NCBI GenBank assembly: GCA_024682375.1
Contig: JAIKZI010000078.1
Coordinates: forward strand, 1-33,294
DNA from: Lachnospiraceae bacterium
Lineage (GTDB): Bacteria > Bacillota > Clostridia > Lachnospirales > Lachnospiraceae
Length of the DNA: 33,294 nucleotides
Direction of reading: 5' to 3'
This document shows positions 1 to 10,031 of the stretch, one piece after another. A program made the position numbers and the translations under genes. Position 1 is the first letter of the stretch. Each line of letters opens with the position of its first letter. The notes under the pieces are model-generated. The model searched no databases. It saw only the letters and a list, made by a program, of their open reading frames with translations, and had not been told where the DNA came from.

Positions 1-3000
1 TCCAGCTGTGATTTCCTCACCATCTAGAGCTCTACCACCTAAGTCTCCTAAGGTGTCACCAATAGTTCTAATAGCACGCTGTGCTCCAGCTCCAACGCCT
101 AAACCTCCAGCTATTCCTCCACTTATAGCTCCACTGAATGCTCCTGTACCAAATCCCTGTGCAGCGTCGTTTAAAGCACCTTTTAAGCCTTTTCCACTAA
201 TTAGGCCTCCCACAAAACCAAAGGTTGCTCCCGCTCCAGCACCAATCACACTTCCTGCAAAAGCTCCGGTACAAGCTCCTGATATAGCTGTTGCAAGAAC
301 GCCTGTTCCTAATCCACCAGTCGCTATCGTTAGAGCTGCAGCCGCACCGATTATTATAGCTCCCGTTAGGATTGGATGCTCCTGTTTAAATTTAACAATC
401 GCTTTACCGGCACTCTTAACTACTGAAACCGCTTTCTTAGTTACAGTCTTTGCAGTATTTGCTACAAACTTTTTAGCTCTATTAGCAGTCGTACAAACTT
501 TCTTATAGGCCTTTTTTATTGCCTTCTTAGCATGATTCAGTCTCTTGCCACAGAATCCCAGGAATGAGTTGACTAAACCTCCTCCACTAGATTTCTTCGC
601 TTTATGTCCACTACGCTTTGAAGATGCAGTTTTCACCTTATGCGTACTGTGACTGCTCTTTGCTCTAGAAGCCTTATGATTACCTGCTCTGTTCGAAGTA
701 AATACTCCAGCTATTCGTTTAGCAACATTTCCAAAAGCTCTGGCAACTTTTCGTGCACTCTTAGCAAATACGCTCTTTGCTTTATGTCCACTTGGATCGA
801 TTTTATTTACAGGGTTATTTTCAGCATAGCTATATCTGTTATGGCTCTTTAAGTTGGTGAGAGAACCTCGATAGGTATCCTCAGTCAGGAAAGTTCCTGT
901 TTCAGTATCCAGGTATCTGTTTCTTAAGTACTGTAGGTTTGTACTATAATCTGTCTGCTCACCGTTATAGGTAAATGAATTTCTAAATGCACCAGATTTC
1001 TTCTTATCATGAAGAGCGCCTATAGCACTGCCATCGTCCTTAAGAAGATTTCCATACGGATCATAGCTATAAGAATACTTCTTACCAGAAGCACTCTGGA
1101 TACTACTTACATCGCCTCTACCAGAATAACTGTATGTTATATTCTCTTTACCAATCTTTGCTGAGATTCGATTTAAACCATAAGTATAGCCTTCCTTCTC
1201 GACGCCATTTTCATCCTGAACTTCCAGAACTTCGCTGTTTTCTCGATTTACGTCATTAACGTAATTCTTTATGTCAAGGTACTGGTATTCCTGCTCTTTT
1301 TCCGAACCTGGAATAAATGTCTTCTTACTAAGGTTAACTTTCTCTTCGTCAGCCTTAGAACCAGAAATCTCATCTGTTTCTTTATAATGTATTTTAACTA
1401 GTTTCGGAGAAATGTCATAACACATTTCTTCGAAGTGCTTGTGAAGATATGGATGCTCTGCCCTTGGAGCAAAGTCAAACATATCGAGGGCTGAAACAGC
1501 CAGACCAAAGAGGAAGAGATTTCCTTCCATAGTGGACTTCTTCTTTGGATGTTTCTTTATCTTAAGCGTAAGAAGCATTATCTCTTTAGAAGATTTCTTC
1601 TGAAGAGATTTAGTCTTTAGATTTCTCTTATCTCGAGTTCTTTCTGCCGTGAATACTCGGTTTCCATCACCATCATAAAGCGCTGAAAGAAGAAGTCCCT
1701 CTTTATCTTCAACAGCTTTAAGACGATTCTCTGCCGTATACGAATACTTCTTTACTGACAGATCACCATCTAATTCTTCGATACGATTTCCGGCTTTATC
1801 ATAGAGATAAGTCTTATCACCATTAGTTCCTGAAACATTTGTAAGATGGTTTGCTTTATCGTAAGTATACTTTTCAAACTCAGTCTTATCTTTAATCTTT
1901 CGACTAACACTGATTCTGTTTCCGGCTTTGTCGTAAGCATAGATTTCTTCTCTAAGAAGATGTCCATCTTTATCATAGAAAGAGCCCGATGTAAGCTCAC
2001 TTCGTTTATTATAAGTATACTTTCTGACCTCAGTCTTTCCATCAGATGTCACTGTCTCCGATAGGATATTTCCCGAAGCATCATACTTATATTTAAACTC
2101 TTCTGCATTACCCGATTTATCCGTATTAACGAGACGAATCAGGTTATCTGCCTTATCATACGATGCCTTAGATGATGATCCATCAGGTCTGCAAACCTCT
2201 GACATGTTTCCATAATCATCGTATTTATAAGTAGTAACCTTTCCTTCTCTGTCACGAACTTTAGTAAGGCGGTTTATGGCATCATATGAATACTTTACAT
2301 AGGTCTTATCAGGATAGATAAGCTTTGCCAGGTTTCCATATGTATCATAGTTATAAAGGATTACATTCTTATTTGAATCTGTAACGCTTACGATTCTTCC
2401 ACTATCATCATACTTATAATGAGTTTCACCTAGAGCATCTTTCATCGAAACTCTTTCACCGTTATCGTTATAAGAATAAAGTGTATCCTCTTTATCAGAT
2501 GTGGTCTTCTTTATTAATTCACCAAGCTTATCATACTTATACGTAATACTTTTTCCGTTAGCTAAAGTCTCTTTCGTAAGGTTTCCAGATTTATCGTAAG
2601 AGTAATTCTTTATATCACCTAGCGGATTTATCTCCTTTATGAGGTTATTATCCTTATCATATTTATATAAAGTCTTACTTCCATTTCCATCTGTTACAGA
2701 TGATACATTTCCGGCTTCATCATAAGTATAGCTTTCAGTAACACCGTCACCTTTTGATGAAACAGATGTGATTCTATCAAGTTTATCGTATTTAAAGGTC
2801 TGACCCTTTCCGAGATCATCAATCTCTTCTTTAAGATTTCCATTCTTATCATACTTATAATGAGTAGAATGTTTTTCGCCATCTGTTTCTTTCTTTATAA
2901 GACCAGTCTTTGTAAATGTATACTTTGCTTTTAATACATCTTTAACCTTAATGGATGTCATTCTATCCATTGAGTCATAAGTATAAGAGGTCTTCTGTTT

Positions 3001-6000
3001 TAGAGGATTAACTTCAGAAGTCACATTTCCATTTGCATCATATGTGTAGTTATATACATGTGAGCCGATTTCCTTCTTTGTAACATTAGACTCCTCATCA
3101 TATGTATAGGAGGTCTTAAGTCCATCCTGATTCTTTAGAGACTTAACTCTATTAAGTTCATCTACTTCATAGGATTCCCTTACTCTGCCTCCAAGTCTTA
3201 CATCCTTTAGGTTGCCATTCTTATCATAACTATACTTAAGAGCTTTTCTTCCCTCTGTCTTTAGAGTGAGAAGGTTTCCATTCGCATCGTATCTAAAATC
3301 AGTCTTTGCACCGGCTTCATTTGTAGTAGTTTTAATATTTCCATTCGTATCATAGGAATAGTTTTCTACTTTACTACCGTCTATCTTCTTTGTGATTCTA
3401 TCCAGCGCATCATATGTATACTTTAAAGTTTTTCCGCCAGGATTATTTTCCTCGATAACATTAGAGTTTTCATCATATCTATATGATGTAACACGATTTA
3501 ATGCATCAGTTTTCTTTATCAGATTTGAAAAGATGTCATACTCAAACTTTGTCTCATGACCTTTGAAATCCTTATAAAGAAGCATGTTTCCGACGGAATC
3601 GTACTCATAGCTTTCTTCATTTCCTTCTTCATTCTTATGTGTAAGGTTATTTCCGTCATTATCATATGTGAAGCTCTCTTCTGTCTTATCTGGATTTATA
3701 AGGTTTAGAAGGTTATCTTCTTTATCATAAGAGTAAAGAGTCTCATTACCCTTTGCATCTGTTTCACTTATCTTTCGACCATTTAAATCATACTTAGCGC
3801 TAGATAATACTTTTTCTGTATCTTTAAGCGGTAATAGTCCTTTCTTCTTTACTGGAGCAGAAACTTTAGTCAGGTTTCCAAGCACATCATATGAAAACTT
3901 CGTCTCTTCACCTTTTGCGTTTGTTTCTTTAATCAGTTCATTTAAGGCATTATAAGAATATTTTGTCTTTCTGCCTTTAGGATCTATGACCTCAGTCTGA
4001 TTTCCATTAAGGTCATATGAATACTTTGTGACAGAACCTTTTCTATCCTTTGTACTGATTAGATTTAAAAGTTCATCAAAAGTATTCTCTTCTTTTGTGT
4101 TGTCCGGATACTCTGTTGAAAGCAGGTTATCAAACTCATCATATGTATACTTCTCTGTTTCACCAAGAGCATTCGTGAAAGATATCTTTCTTCCGAGCGC
4201 ATCAAAAGTATATGTATCCTTATTCCCTTTTGAATCGATCGTAGAGATTAGATTGTAGTCTTTATCATAACTATACGCTGATAAAAGTCTTCCGTTTTCA
4301 CTTTCTGATGTAAGTTCACCAGAGAGACCATATGTATATGTTCTCACACTTCCGTTTGGAAGAGTCATAGATAGAAGATTTCCATCTCTATCATAGCTGT
4401 AAGTCGAAACGTTTTCGTTCTTATCGATTTTCTTTACTATGTTCCCAAAAGCATCTGTCTCATACTTTATAGATGCACCGTTCTTATCGATTTCTTCTTT
4501 GATGTTGTCGTTTTCATCATAGATATTTCTAGTCTCAAATCCCAGTGGATCAACCGCTCTAATTAGGTTACTGTTTTTATCATAAAAATATTTACTAATA
4601 CCGCCGGCAGCATCCTTTGTTTCGACCAGGTTATTAAGCGCATCATACTTATATGATATCTCGTTACCTTCAGGGTCAGTTTCAGATGTTATGTTTCCGA
4701 ATCTATCATACGAGTATTTCGTTATATTTCCATTCGCATCTGTCTTCTCGAGGACGTTTCCTAGGACATCTGATTTAAATCTAACCTTTGTATTCTTTCC
4801 ATAATCGATTAAAGAGAGATTTAGATTATCATCATAATCATACTTTGTAACCTTATCTTTTGTTTCTTCTTTTATCAGAAGTCCTTTTTTATCGTAGGTA
4901 TACTTAGTAGTAATCTTAAGTCTATTTGTCTTTTCAATTACATTTCCATCTATATCGTATTTAAATGTTTCCTTTGTACCATCATGATATAGAATCTCTG
5001 TTACATTATCTGAATCATCATAGGTATAGGATTTCTTTACACCCTCAGGGTCAGATACCTCTAAGAGATTTCCATTACTATCGTATTTATAAGAAACTAT
5101 TCTTCCTTCAGCAGATGTCTCAGTTAGCTTGTTTCCATCCAAATCGTATGTGTATATAATCTTTCGATCATCACCCAAGAACTCTTCTAAGATTAAACCT
5201 TCGAAATCCAGATTATACGTTACCTTATTTCCTTTGGCATCAATGTGACCAACCTTCTGGTTCCTGCAGTTAAACTCGGCTTTCTCTGTATTACCATTTG
5301 GATCAGTAACAGCTATCAGATTTCCATTCTTATCATAGGAGTACTTTGTAGTATTACCATTAGAATCTACTTCCGCTACGAGGTTACCAGCCTTATCATA
5401 TGTCGACTTTGTAAGATGACCATTTAAATCTTCTAAGATGAGGCGACCATCTTTATTATAGGTATTCTTAGTTATCGATCCTGTATTTGTCTTTGAGAGA
5501 AGAACTCTATCCATAGAATCATACGAATAATTCATCTCCAGGCCTTTTGACTTTAAAGATGAAACATTTGCATTATCATAAGTCAAAGCAGTCTTTACTT
5601 TTCTTTCATCTACAGATTCTAAGACTCTTCCATAAGCATCTCTCTTATAAGTTTTCTTTACTTTTCCGTTCTCTTTAATCTCGCTTAGGCCAAATTTATC
5701 ATAACTATACAAAGTTTCCTTACCATCGAAATCAACTTCTTTTGTAATCTCATTCTTACTATTGAATTCCTGAGTTTTCTTCTTTCCATCAGATCTCGTT
5801 TCTTCAATTAGATTTCCATTTGAATCGTACTTATAAGTAGTTTTCTTTCCAGAACGGGAAATTTCTGATGATAGATTATTATCGCTATCATACGTCTTTA
5901 AAGAATATGTTCCATCAGGATAAACGATCTTTGTAGTTCTATGATTCTTATCGAAGAAATATGTCTTCTTACTTCCATCTGCATCAATAGTTTCAGTTCT

Positions 6001-9000
6001 ATCAGGATAGTAATTGAGCGTGCTTATATTCCCATTTGCATCGGCCTGCTTTACTACTCTTCCGACTTCATCATAAGTATTCTCTACCTGCTTAGCGCCA
6101 TTTTCATCAACCCATGAAGTCATGAGACCCGAATCATTATAGTTATACTTAACTACATTTCCTTCTGGAGATGTAACTGAAGTAAGATACCCATTAGTAT
6201 AACTGTATTTTATGGACGTATTATCAGGGCGAGTCAGAGATACTATCTTTCCTTCGTCATTATAGGAAAGCTTTATCGATTTCTTTGTATCAGTAATAAT
6301 CTCAGTAAGCTCTTTTTTCTTATCATACTTATACTGGGTTTTTAGTCCGAGAGAATCAGTCTTCTCTATGAGAAGTCCCATTGAATCAAATGTCTTTACA
6401 TTGTTTTCATTATCTTTAATTAGATAATTATAAATAGGATACTCTTCTTCTTTTCCATCACCATTAAAATCATACTTCTTCTTTGCTACGATTTTTCTGG
6501 TAAAGCTTAGGTTATATCCCTTTGGAGAGATGTAATTATTACCATTCTTTATAAACTTAAGAATACTTCCATCTTCTCTTTGGAATACGATATTTAAATC
6601 CTTATCCTGCGTGATTCGTTCAGAAAGTGTTGTATTCCAGCCTTTACCAAATGGACCATTTAGATTTGAAAGAGAATTATAATTTCTTTCGATAGCGAAA
6701 TCTTCTGTATAACCTTTAAGCTTCACATCAGTGTCGTTTAGATAGAAATTACCTGTATTTAAATTTATAGGTTCATAGCCAAACTCACAGTGAAGGCCAC
6801 GTCCCATGAGACAAGAGTCGATTTTTCTTTTTTCCGCCTCGGATAATGCCGGTGGATTATATGGAATACGTGCATTCTTTCTGGGGTTTCTAATAAAGAT
6901 AGTATTTCCTTCTACGAGAAGCATGTCTTGGATTCTATTATCAAATCCTATCTGGTTTAAATCCACTCCATAATATGCCGCAATCTGTGGCAATGTGTCA
7001 TACTGTGTAATCCTATATACGAGGAAATCATCCGACTTATTCGCTCTTCCAAAGGTGTCATCCTTATAAGCCTGTGCACTTATGTTATAAAGAGTATTAA
7101 AGTCAAAGCCTGAAAAAGGCCCATTCGTCTGGTAATTTCCTTCCTTTTCTCTATATCTTCTGGTTGTTGCTGGATAGTTTCCTTCAAAATCCTTTGTATT
7201 CGGATACTTATATGAATACGATGCTTTTACATCGCCTTCAAATCCCTTTGACTCATCATTTAGATAATAACCAACCATAGAACCCGGTGTTGCTGTACCA
7301 GAGCCTAGTACTCCCATCAGGTTCATTCTTCCTTCGATAGTCGTATTCGCCATCGGATATAGAATAGATGTCGTATTATCAAGCGGATAGTCCATATCGA
7401 CAGGATCTGGAACTGACCAATTGATAGTAATAGACGGTTTCTTATCCTCTGAGAAATCGACCTGACCGCCTGAACCGGTTGAAAGTGGTGTGTAAAAAGC
7501 TCCACCATAACAGTTCTCATCCGTCGCCATTACACAGAGTCCGTTATTATTAGCTAGTCCCTGTACCCAGTTATTTACGGCATTTTTAATATCAAAAGAA
7601 TGATACCCTTTATGGGCACCACTAATAAAACCAGTTCCTGATGGTTCCTGTGAAAGTCCTACTGAGTTATCCCAGTTGATATTTGAAGGGTCCCAGCCAC
7701 CATTGACCTGGTAACAAGCGAATGTTGCATTTGTATTTGCATACTGAACATACTGATACAGATTTAAAGATGCTGAATCGATTCTAGCCTCATCCGGAAT
7801 TGATTTGAAGTTGTAATCGATATAGAAATACATCCTGGTCTTCCCGGGATCTCTGGCACCTCTGATACCCGTCATCTTTGATGTTATATATCCGGCATAA
7901 CCATAACCTCTACCGCCATAAGCACCATGAGTCGTACTGGTTGTTACTTCTATCATGTTAACTGAAGGTACAGTTACTGTTGGGTCAATCTTTACAGGAT
8001 AAGCTCGATCAGCTGATGAAAGCCATTCTTTATCACATGTTAGTTTTACTCTATATACCTTATTTGAAAACAGACCAAAGATTCCGCCCGTCTTTGTTTC
8101 TTCCAAAGATAAAGTAATCCCATCTGATTCTTCACCCTTAGCGTCACTCATCTTTGGTGCACTTATTACATAGATTAGTTTATTATCCTTTTTTACAAAG
8201 ATACTGTTATCTTCTAGCGTTACATCATAATCATCGGCTTCGAGAAGATATGAATACTCGTTCTTACCATTCCATTTGTCTAGAATGATATCTTCCTTCA
8301 CACCATCATGTTTAATCGTATACTGTACATCTGAATCATCATAAGATGTATTATAGAGAAGGGCGTTTTTCTCTACTACAGGATCTTTATAGGATGCATC
8401 TTCAGGAATAAGCGAAATCGAAGAATCCTTATAAGAAACATCGATTCCGTCCTTCTCTGTAGTCTCTTCAGGAAGTGTGACCTTTACATCCGATTCATTA
8501 GATACATAGTCTTTCTTAAAGAATCCCTTATCTTCCTTAATATTTAGATCAACTGGAACTTCTTTTCCATCCTCATTTATGTATGTATTTGCATCGTTGG
8601 TAAGGTATGTAACGAACGATTTCTTATTAACCTTATATACTTTTTCGTTTCTATTTACCTCAACCGGTTTACCATAAGCTCCTTCAAGCTTCTCTTCTGT
8701 TTCGTCTTTCTCCTTTACAACTTCAGGAGATTTTAATTTAGTTTCATTCTCTTCTACCGATGAGGTCTCATCAGCATTTGAACCGATAGTATTCGCATTA
8801 GTTCCATATGTTTTTACACCAAAAGAAGTTCCAGATTTCTCTGGAACTCCTAATCTATCTATCTTATTTAATGTATTATGATATGAAATATCCGAAGAGA
8901 CTTTACCTATAAATCTCTTTGCTTCGATTCCACATGCCTTTACTTCTTCTGGTGGAAAAGCTGTTGCCATAAAGCATGCTGAAAGAACTAATGCTGTGCC

Positions 9001-9027
9001 ACGTTTAACTAGTAATTTAATATTCAT
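1..9027 (-). CDS. Giant secreted RHS/YD-repeat protein, WapA-like (3' end beyond window)
   Basis: The frame is open for 3009 codons, from an ATG at 9027 to the left edge, and reads the same frame at both ends. Domain order: signal peptide (residues 1-31), uncharacterised N-terminal region, DNRLRE-type domain (about 350-535), LysM (about 668-716, VYRITQYDTLPQIAAYYGVD), DUF6531 (about 745-815, INLNTGNFYLNDTDVKL), about 1,800 residues of YD repeats, RHS core (about 2670-2745, LQYLRNRYLDTETGTFLTED, then NPVNKIDPSGH). A lysine-rich linker and a glycine/alanine-rich hydrophobic stretch (about 2884-2995) follow. In known RHS/WapA proteins the repeats form a shell around a C-terminal toxin; here that tip and any immunity gene are outside the window. 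Secretion and LysM suggest wall attachment. The ATG lies 29 bp after hslO on the same strand, with a GAGG about 14 nt upstream. Toxin activity is inferred. Confidence 0.92.
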   Translation of the reverse strand, partial: MNIKLLVKRGTALVLSACFMATAFPPEEVKACGIEAKRFIGKVSSDISYHNTLNKIDRLGVPEKSGTSFGVKTYGTNANTIGSNADETSSVEENETKLKSPEVVKEKDETEEKLEGAYGKPVEVNRNEKVYKVNKKSFVTYLTNDANTYINEDGKEVPVDLNIKEDKGFFKKDYVSNESDVKVTLPEETTEKDGIDVSYKDSSISLIPEDASYKDPVVEKNALLYNTSYDDSDVQYTIKHDGVKEDIILDKWNGKNEYSYLLEADDYDVTLEDNSIFVKKDNKLIYVISAPKMSDAKGEESDGITLSLEETKTGGIFGLFSNKVYRVKLTCDKEWLSSADRAYPVKIDPTVTVPSVNMIEVTTSTTHGAYGGRGYGYAGYITSKMTGIRGARDPGKTRMYFYIDYNFKSIPDEARIDSASLNLYQYVQYANTNATFACYQVNGGWDPSNINWDNSVGLSQEPSGTGFISGAHKGYHSFDIKNAVNNWVQGLANNNGLCVMATDENCYGGAFYTPLSTGSGGQVDFSEDKKPSITINWSVPDPVDMDYPLDNTTSILYPMANTTIEGRMNLMGVLGSGTATPGSMVGYYLNDESKGFEGDVKASYSYKYPNTKDFEGNYPATTRRYREKEGNYQTNGPFSGFDFNTLYNISAQAYKDDTFGRANKSDDFLVYRITQYDTLPQIAAYYGVDLNQIGFDNRIQDMLLVEGNTIFIRNPRKNARIPYNPPALSEAEKRKIDSCLMGRGLHCEFGYEPINLNTGNFYLNDTDVKLKGYTEDFAIERNYNSLSNLNGPFGKGWNTTLSERITQDKDLNIVFQREDGSILKFIKNGNNYISPKGYNLSFTRKIVAKKKYDFNGDGKEEEYPIYNYLIKDNENNVKTFDSMGLLIEKTDSLGLKTQYKYDKKKELTEIITDTKKSIKLSYNDEGKIVSLTRPDNTSIKYSYTNGYLTSVTSPEGNVVKYNYNDSGLMTSWVDENGAKQVENTYDEVGRVVKQADANGNISTLNYYPDRTETIDADGSKKTYFFDKNHRTTKIVYPDGTYSLKTYDSDNNLSSEISRSGKKTTYKYDSNGNLIEETRSDGKKKTQEFNSKNEITKEVDFDGKETLYSYDKFGLSEIKENGKVKKTYKRDAYGRVLESVDERKVKTALTYDNANVSSLKSKGLEMNYSYDSMDRVLLSKTNTGSITKNTYNKDGRLILEDLNGHLTKSTYDKAGNLVAEVDSNGNTTKYSYDKNGNLIAVTDPNGNTEKAEFNCRNQKVGHIDAKGNKVTYNLDFEGLILEEFLGDDRKIIYTYDLDGNKLTETSAEGRIVSYKYDSNGNLLEVSDPEGVKKSYTYDDSDNVTEILYHDGTKETFKYDIDGNVIEKTNRLKITTKYTYDKKGLLIKEETKDKVTKYDYDDNLNLSLIDYGKNTKVRFKSDVLGNVLEKTDANGNITKYSYDRFGNITSETDPEGNEISYKYDALNNLVETKDAAGGISKYFYDKNSNLIRAVDPLGFETRNIYDENDNIKEEIDKNGASIKYETDAFGNIVKKIDKNENVSTYSYDRDGNLLSMTLPNGSVRTYTYGLSGELTSESENGRLLSAYSYDKDYNLISTIDSKGNKDTYTFDALGRKISFTNALGETEKYTYDEFDNLLSTEYPDNTKEENTFDELLNLISTKDRKGSVTKYSYDLNGNQTEVIDPKGRKTKYSYNALNELIKETNAKGEETKFSYDVLGNLTKVSAPVKKKGLLPLKDTEKVLSSAKYDLNGRKISETDAKGNETLYSYDKEDNLLNLINPDKTEESFTYDNDGNNLTHKNEEGNEESYEYDSVGNMLLYKDFKGHETKFEYDIFSNLIKKTDALNRVTSYRYDENSNVIEENNPGGKTLKYTYDALDRITKKIDGSKVENYSYDTNGNIKTTTNEAGAKTDFRYDANGNLLTLKTEGRKALKYSYDKNGNLKDVRLGGRVRESYEVDELNRVKSLKNQDGLKTSYTYDEESNVTKKEIGSHVYNYTYDANGNVTSEVNPLKQKTSYTYDSMDRMTSIKVKDVLKAKYTFTKTGLIKKETDGEKHSTHYKYDKNGNLKEEIDDLGKGQTFKYDKLDRITSVSSKGDGVTESYTYDEAGNVSSVTDGNGSKTLYKYDKDNNLIKEINPLGDIKNYSYDKSGNLTKETLANGKSITYKYDKLGELIKKTTSDKEDTLYSYNDNGERVSMKDALGETHYKYDDSGRIVSVTDSNKNVILYNYDTYGNLAKLIYPDKTYVKYSYDAINRLTKVRDREGKVTTYKYDDYGNMSEVCRPDGSSSKASYDKADNLIRLVNTDKSGNAEEFKYKYDASGNILSETVTSDGKTEVRKYTYNKRSELTSGSFYDKDGHLLREEIYAYDKAGNRISVSRKIKDKTEFEKYTYDKANHLTNVSGTNGDKTYLYDKAGNRIEELDGDLSVKKYSYTAENRLKAVEDKEGLLLSALYDGDGNRVFTAERTRDKRNLKTKSLQKKSSKEIMLLTLKIKKHPKKKSTMEGNLFLFGLAVSALDMFDFAPRAEHPYLHKHFEEMCYDISPKLVKIHYKETDEISGSKADEEKVNLSKKTFIPGSEKEQEYQYLDIKNYVNDVNRENSEVLEVQDENGVEKEGYTYGLNRISAKIGKENITYSYSGRGDVSSIQSASGKKYSYSYDPYGNLLKDDGSAIGALHDKKKSGAFRNSFTYNGEQTDYSTNLQYLRNRYLDTETGTFLTEDTYRGSLTNLKSHNRYSYAENNPVNKIDPSGHKAKSVFAKSARKVARAFGNVAKRIAGVFTSNRAGNHKASRAKSSHSTHKVKTASSKRSGHKAKKSSGGGLVNSFLGFCGKRLNHAKKAIKKAYKKVCTTANRAKKFVANTAKTVTKKAVSVVKSAGKAIVKFKQEHPILTGAIIIGAAAALTIATGGLGTGVLATAISGACTGAFAGSVIGAGAGATFGFVGGLISGKGLKGALNDAAQGFGTGAFSGAISGGIAGGLGVGAGAQRAIRTIGDTLGDLGGRALDGEEITAG
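990..6360 (-). repeat. Array of degenerate YD (RHS) repeats inside the giant CDS
   Basis: On the plus strand, variants of TTTCCATTCTTATCATACTT recur about every 60-66 bases. Read on the minus strand they encode YxYDxxGNL-type repeats of about 21 residues. Dividing the span by the period gives on the order of 80 copies; this is an estimate, not an exact count. The copies differ in sequence, so this is a protein repeat rather than a recent DNA tandem duplication. Confidence 0.9.
8935..9027 (-). other. Signal peptide of the RHS protein
   Basis: The N-terminus has a basic n-region (KLLVKRG), a hydrophobic core (TALVLSACFMATAF) and a c-region ending PPEEVKA before CGIEAK. Signal peptidase I cleavage after VKA is plausible. 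An internal LSAC at residues 15-18 also fits the lipobox pattern, but it would leave a very short hydrophobic core. Confidence 0.75.
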
Positions 9028-9056
9028 AACTCTATCAACTTCCTCTACAGTCTCCC

Positions 9057-9929
9057 CTAAAGACTAGCAAGCAATTCTTTTATATCATCAATCCCAAATG
9101 TATAAGTCGAATTACAATAGTTACATTTCATTTCGACCGGCTCCCCATCATCGATCATAGACTGTAATTCTTTCTTTCCAACACTGATGAGTGCCTTTGT
9201 AACGCGTTCACGAGAACAGTTACAATCGAAAGATACTTCTTTTTTCTCTAATATCTCAACTCCGAGATCACCCAAGAGTAGCTCAGCAAGTTCCTCTGGT
9301 GTCTTTCCAGCCTTAAAATGATCTGTTACAGATGTTAGTTTTTTGAGGCCTGTTTCTACACCTTCGATATCCTCTTCTGTAGCGTCAGGCATCATCTGAA
9401 TTACAAATCCGCCTGCACTATGAACTGTTTCATCAGTATCAACTAGAACTCCCAAACCTACAGCTGATGGAACCTGTTCGCTTTCTGCAAAATAATATGT
9501 CAAATCATCTGCGATTTCGCCAGTAGCGAGGTTAATCTGGCTAGCATACGGTTCTGCAATGCCATCGTCTTTTACGACTGTCATAGTTCCCTTACCAACG
9601 CTAGCTCCTACATCTAGTTTACCTGCATACTTTTCAACAAAAGGGACCTGTGCTACATATGGAAATCCTTTCACATGTCCTTTTGAATCAGCTGATACAG
9701 ATAAACCCTTCATAGGTCCATCTGACTTAATTGTTACAGATAATACTGCATCATCATTTTTCATCATATCGCCCATGATGACCGCTCCAGTAAGCATACG
9801 ACCTAGAGCCGCTGTGACATTCGGAGAAGTGTTATGTGTTTTTCTTGCCTTTTCACACAACTCAGTAGATACACATGCAAATATTCTCACATGTCCATCT
9901 GCTGCGATTCCTCTAACCATATAATCCAT
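9057..9929 (-). CDS. hslO: Hsp33 redox-regulated chaperone
   Basis: This 290-residue protein matches Hsp33, the cytoplasmic holdase activated by oxidation. The N-terminus MDYMVRGIAADGHVRIFA fits the family start. The zinc/redox switch at the C-terminus is present in full: a CxC pair (C236, C238) and a CxxC pair (C269, C272). An in-frame ATG lies five codons upstream at 9944, but it has no ribosome binding site. The ATG at 9929 has GAGG about nine bases upstream, so it was chosen. A gpmI terminator precedes the gene, and the RHS gene follows after only 29 bp, so hslO and RHS may share a transcript. No promoter was recognised in the short upstream gap. Confidence 0.93.
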   Translation of the reverse strand: MDYMVRGIAADGHVRIFACVSTELCEKARKTHNTSPNVTAALGRMLTGAVIMGDMMKNDDAVLSVTIKSDGPMKGLSVSADSKGHVKGFPYVAQVPFVEKYAGKLDVGASVGKGTMTVVKDDGIAEPYASQINLATGEIADDLTYYFAESEQVPSAVGLGVLVDTDETVHSAGGFVIQMMPDATEEDIEGVETGLKKLTSVTDHFKAGKTPEELAELLLGDLGVEILEKKEVSFDCNCSRERVTKALISVGKKELQSMIDDGEPVEMKCNYCNSTYTFGIDDIKELLASL

Positions 9930-9961
9930 ACTATCAATCCTCATAAATCTATTTTTAGTCT

Positions 9962-9992
9962 AAAAAAAGCCCGAAGGATAACCTTCGGGCTT
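9962..9992 (-). terminator. Rho-independent terminator of gpmI
   Basis: GCCCGAAGG (9969-9977) and CCTTCGGGC (9982-9990) form a 9-bp stem around a four-base loop. On the minus strand it is followed by a run of seven T. It lies just past the gpmI stop and before hslO. Confidence 0.9.
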
Positions 9993-10031
9993 CCGAAGCT
10001 ATTCTATTGTAACATCTAAGTCAAATCAGAA

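Noticed and set aside
8-508. Plus-strand frame of 166 proline/alanine-rich codons
   Set aside because: It is the antisense of the RHS linker and glycine/alanine-rich segment; no ribosome binding site, and composition follows from the opposite strand.
1770-2042. Short minus-strand frames inside the YD-repeat region
   Set aside because: They are alternative frames of the RHS gene, created by its repeat structure; the long frame is uninterrupted.
990-6360. Regular 60-66 base DNA periodicity that could be taken for a CRISPR array or satellite
   Set aside because: The period matches 20-22 codons of YD repeat, the units diverge at synonymous and other sites, and there are no constant repeats with variable spacers.
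9930-9944. Upstream ATG for hslO
   Set aside because: No ribosome binding site precedes it, and the GAGG used by the next ATG lies within these codons.
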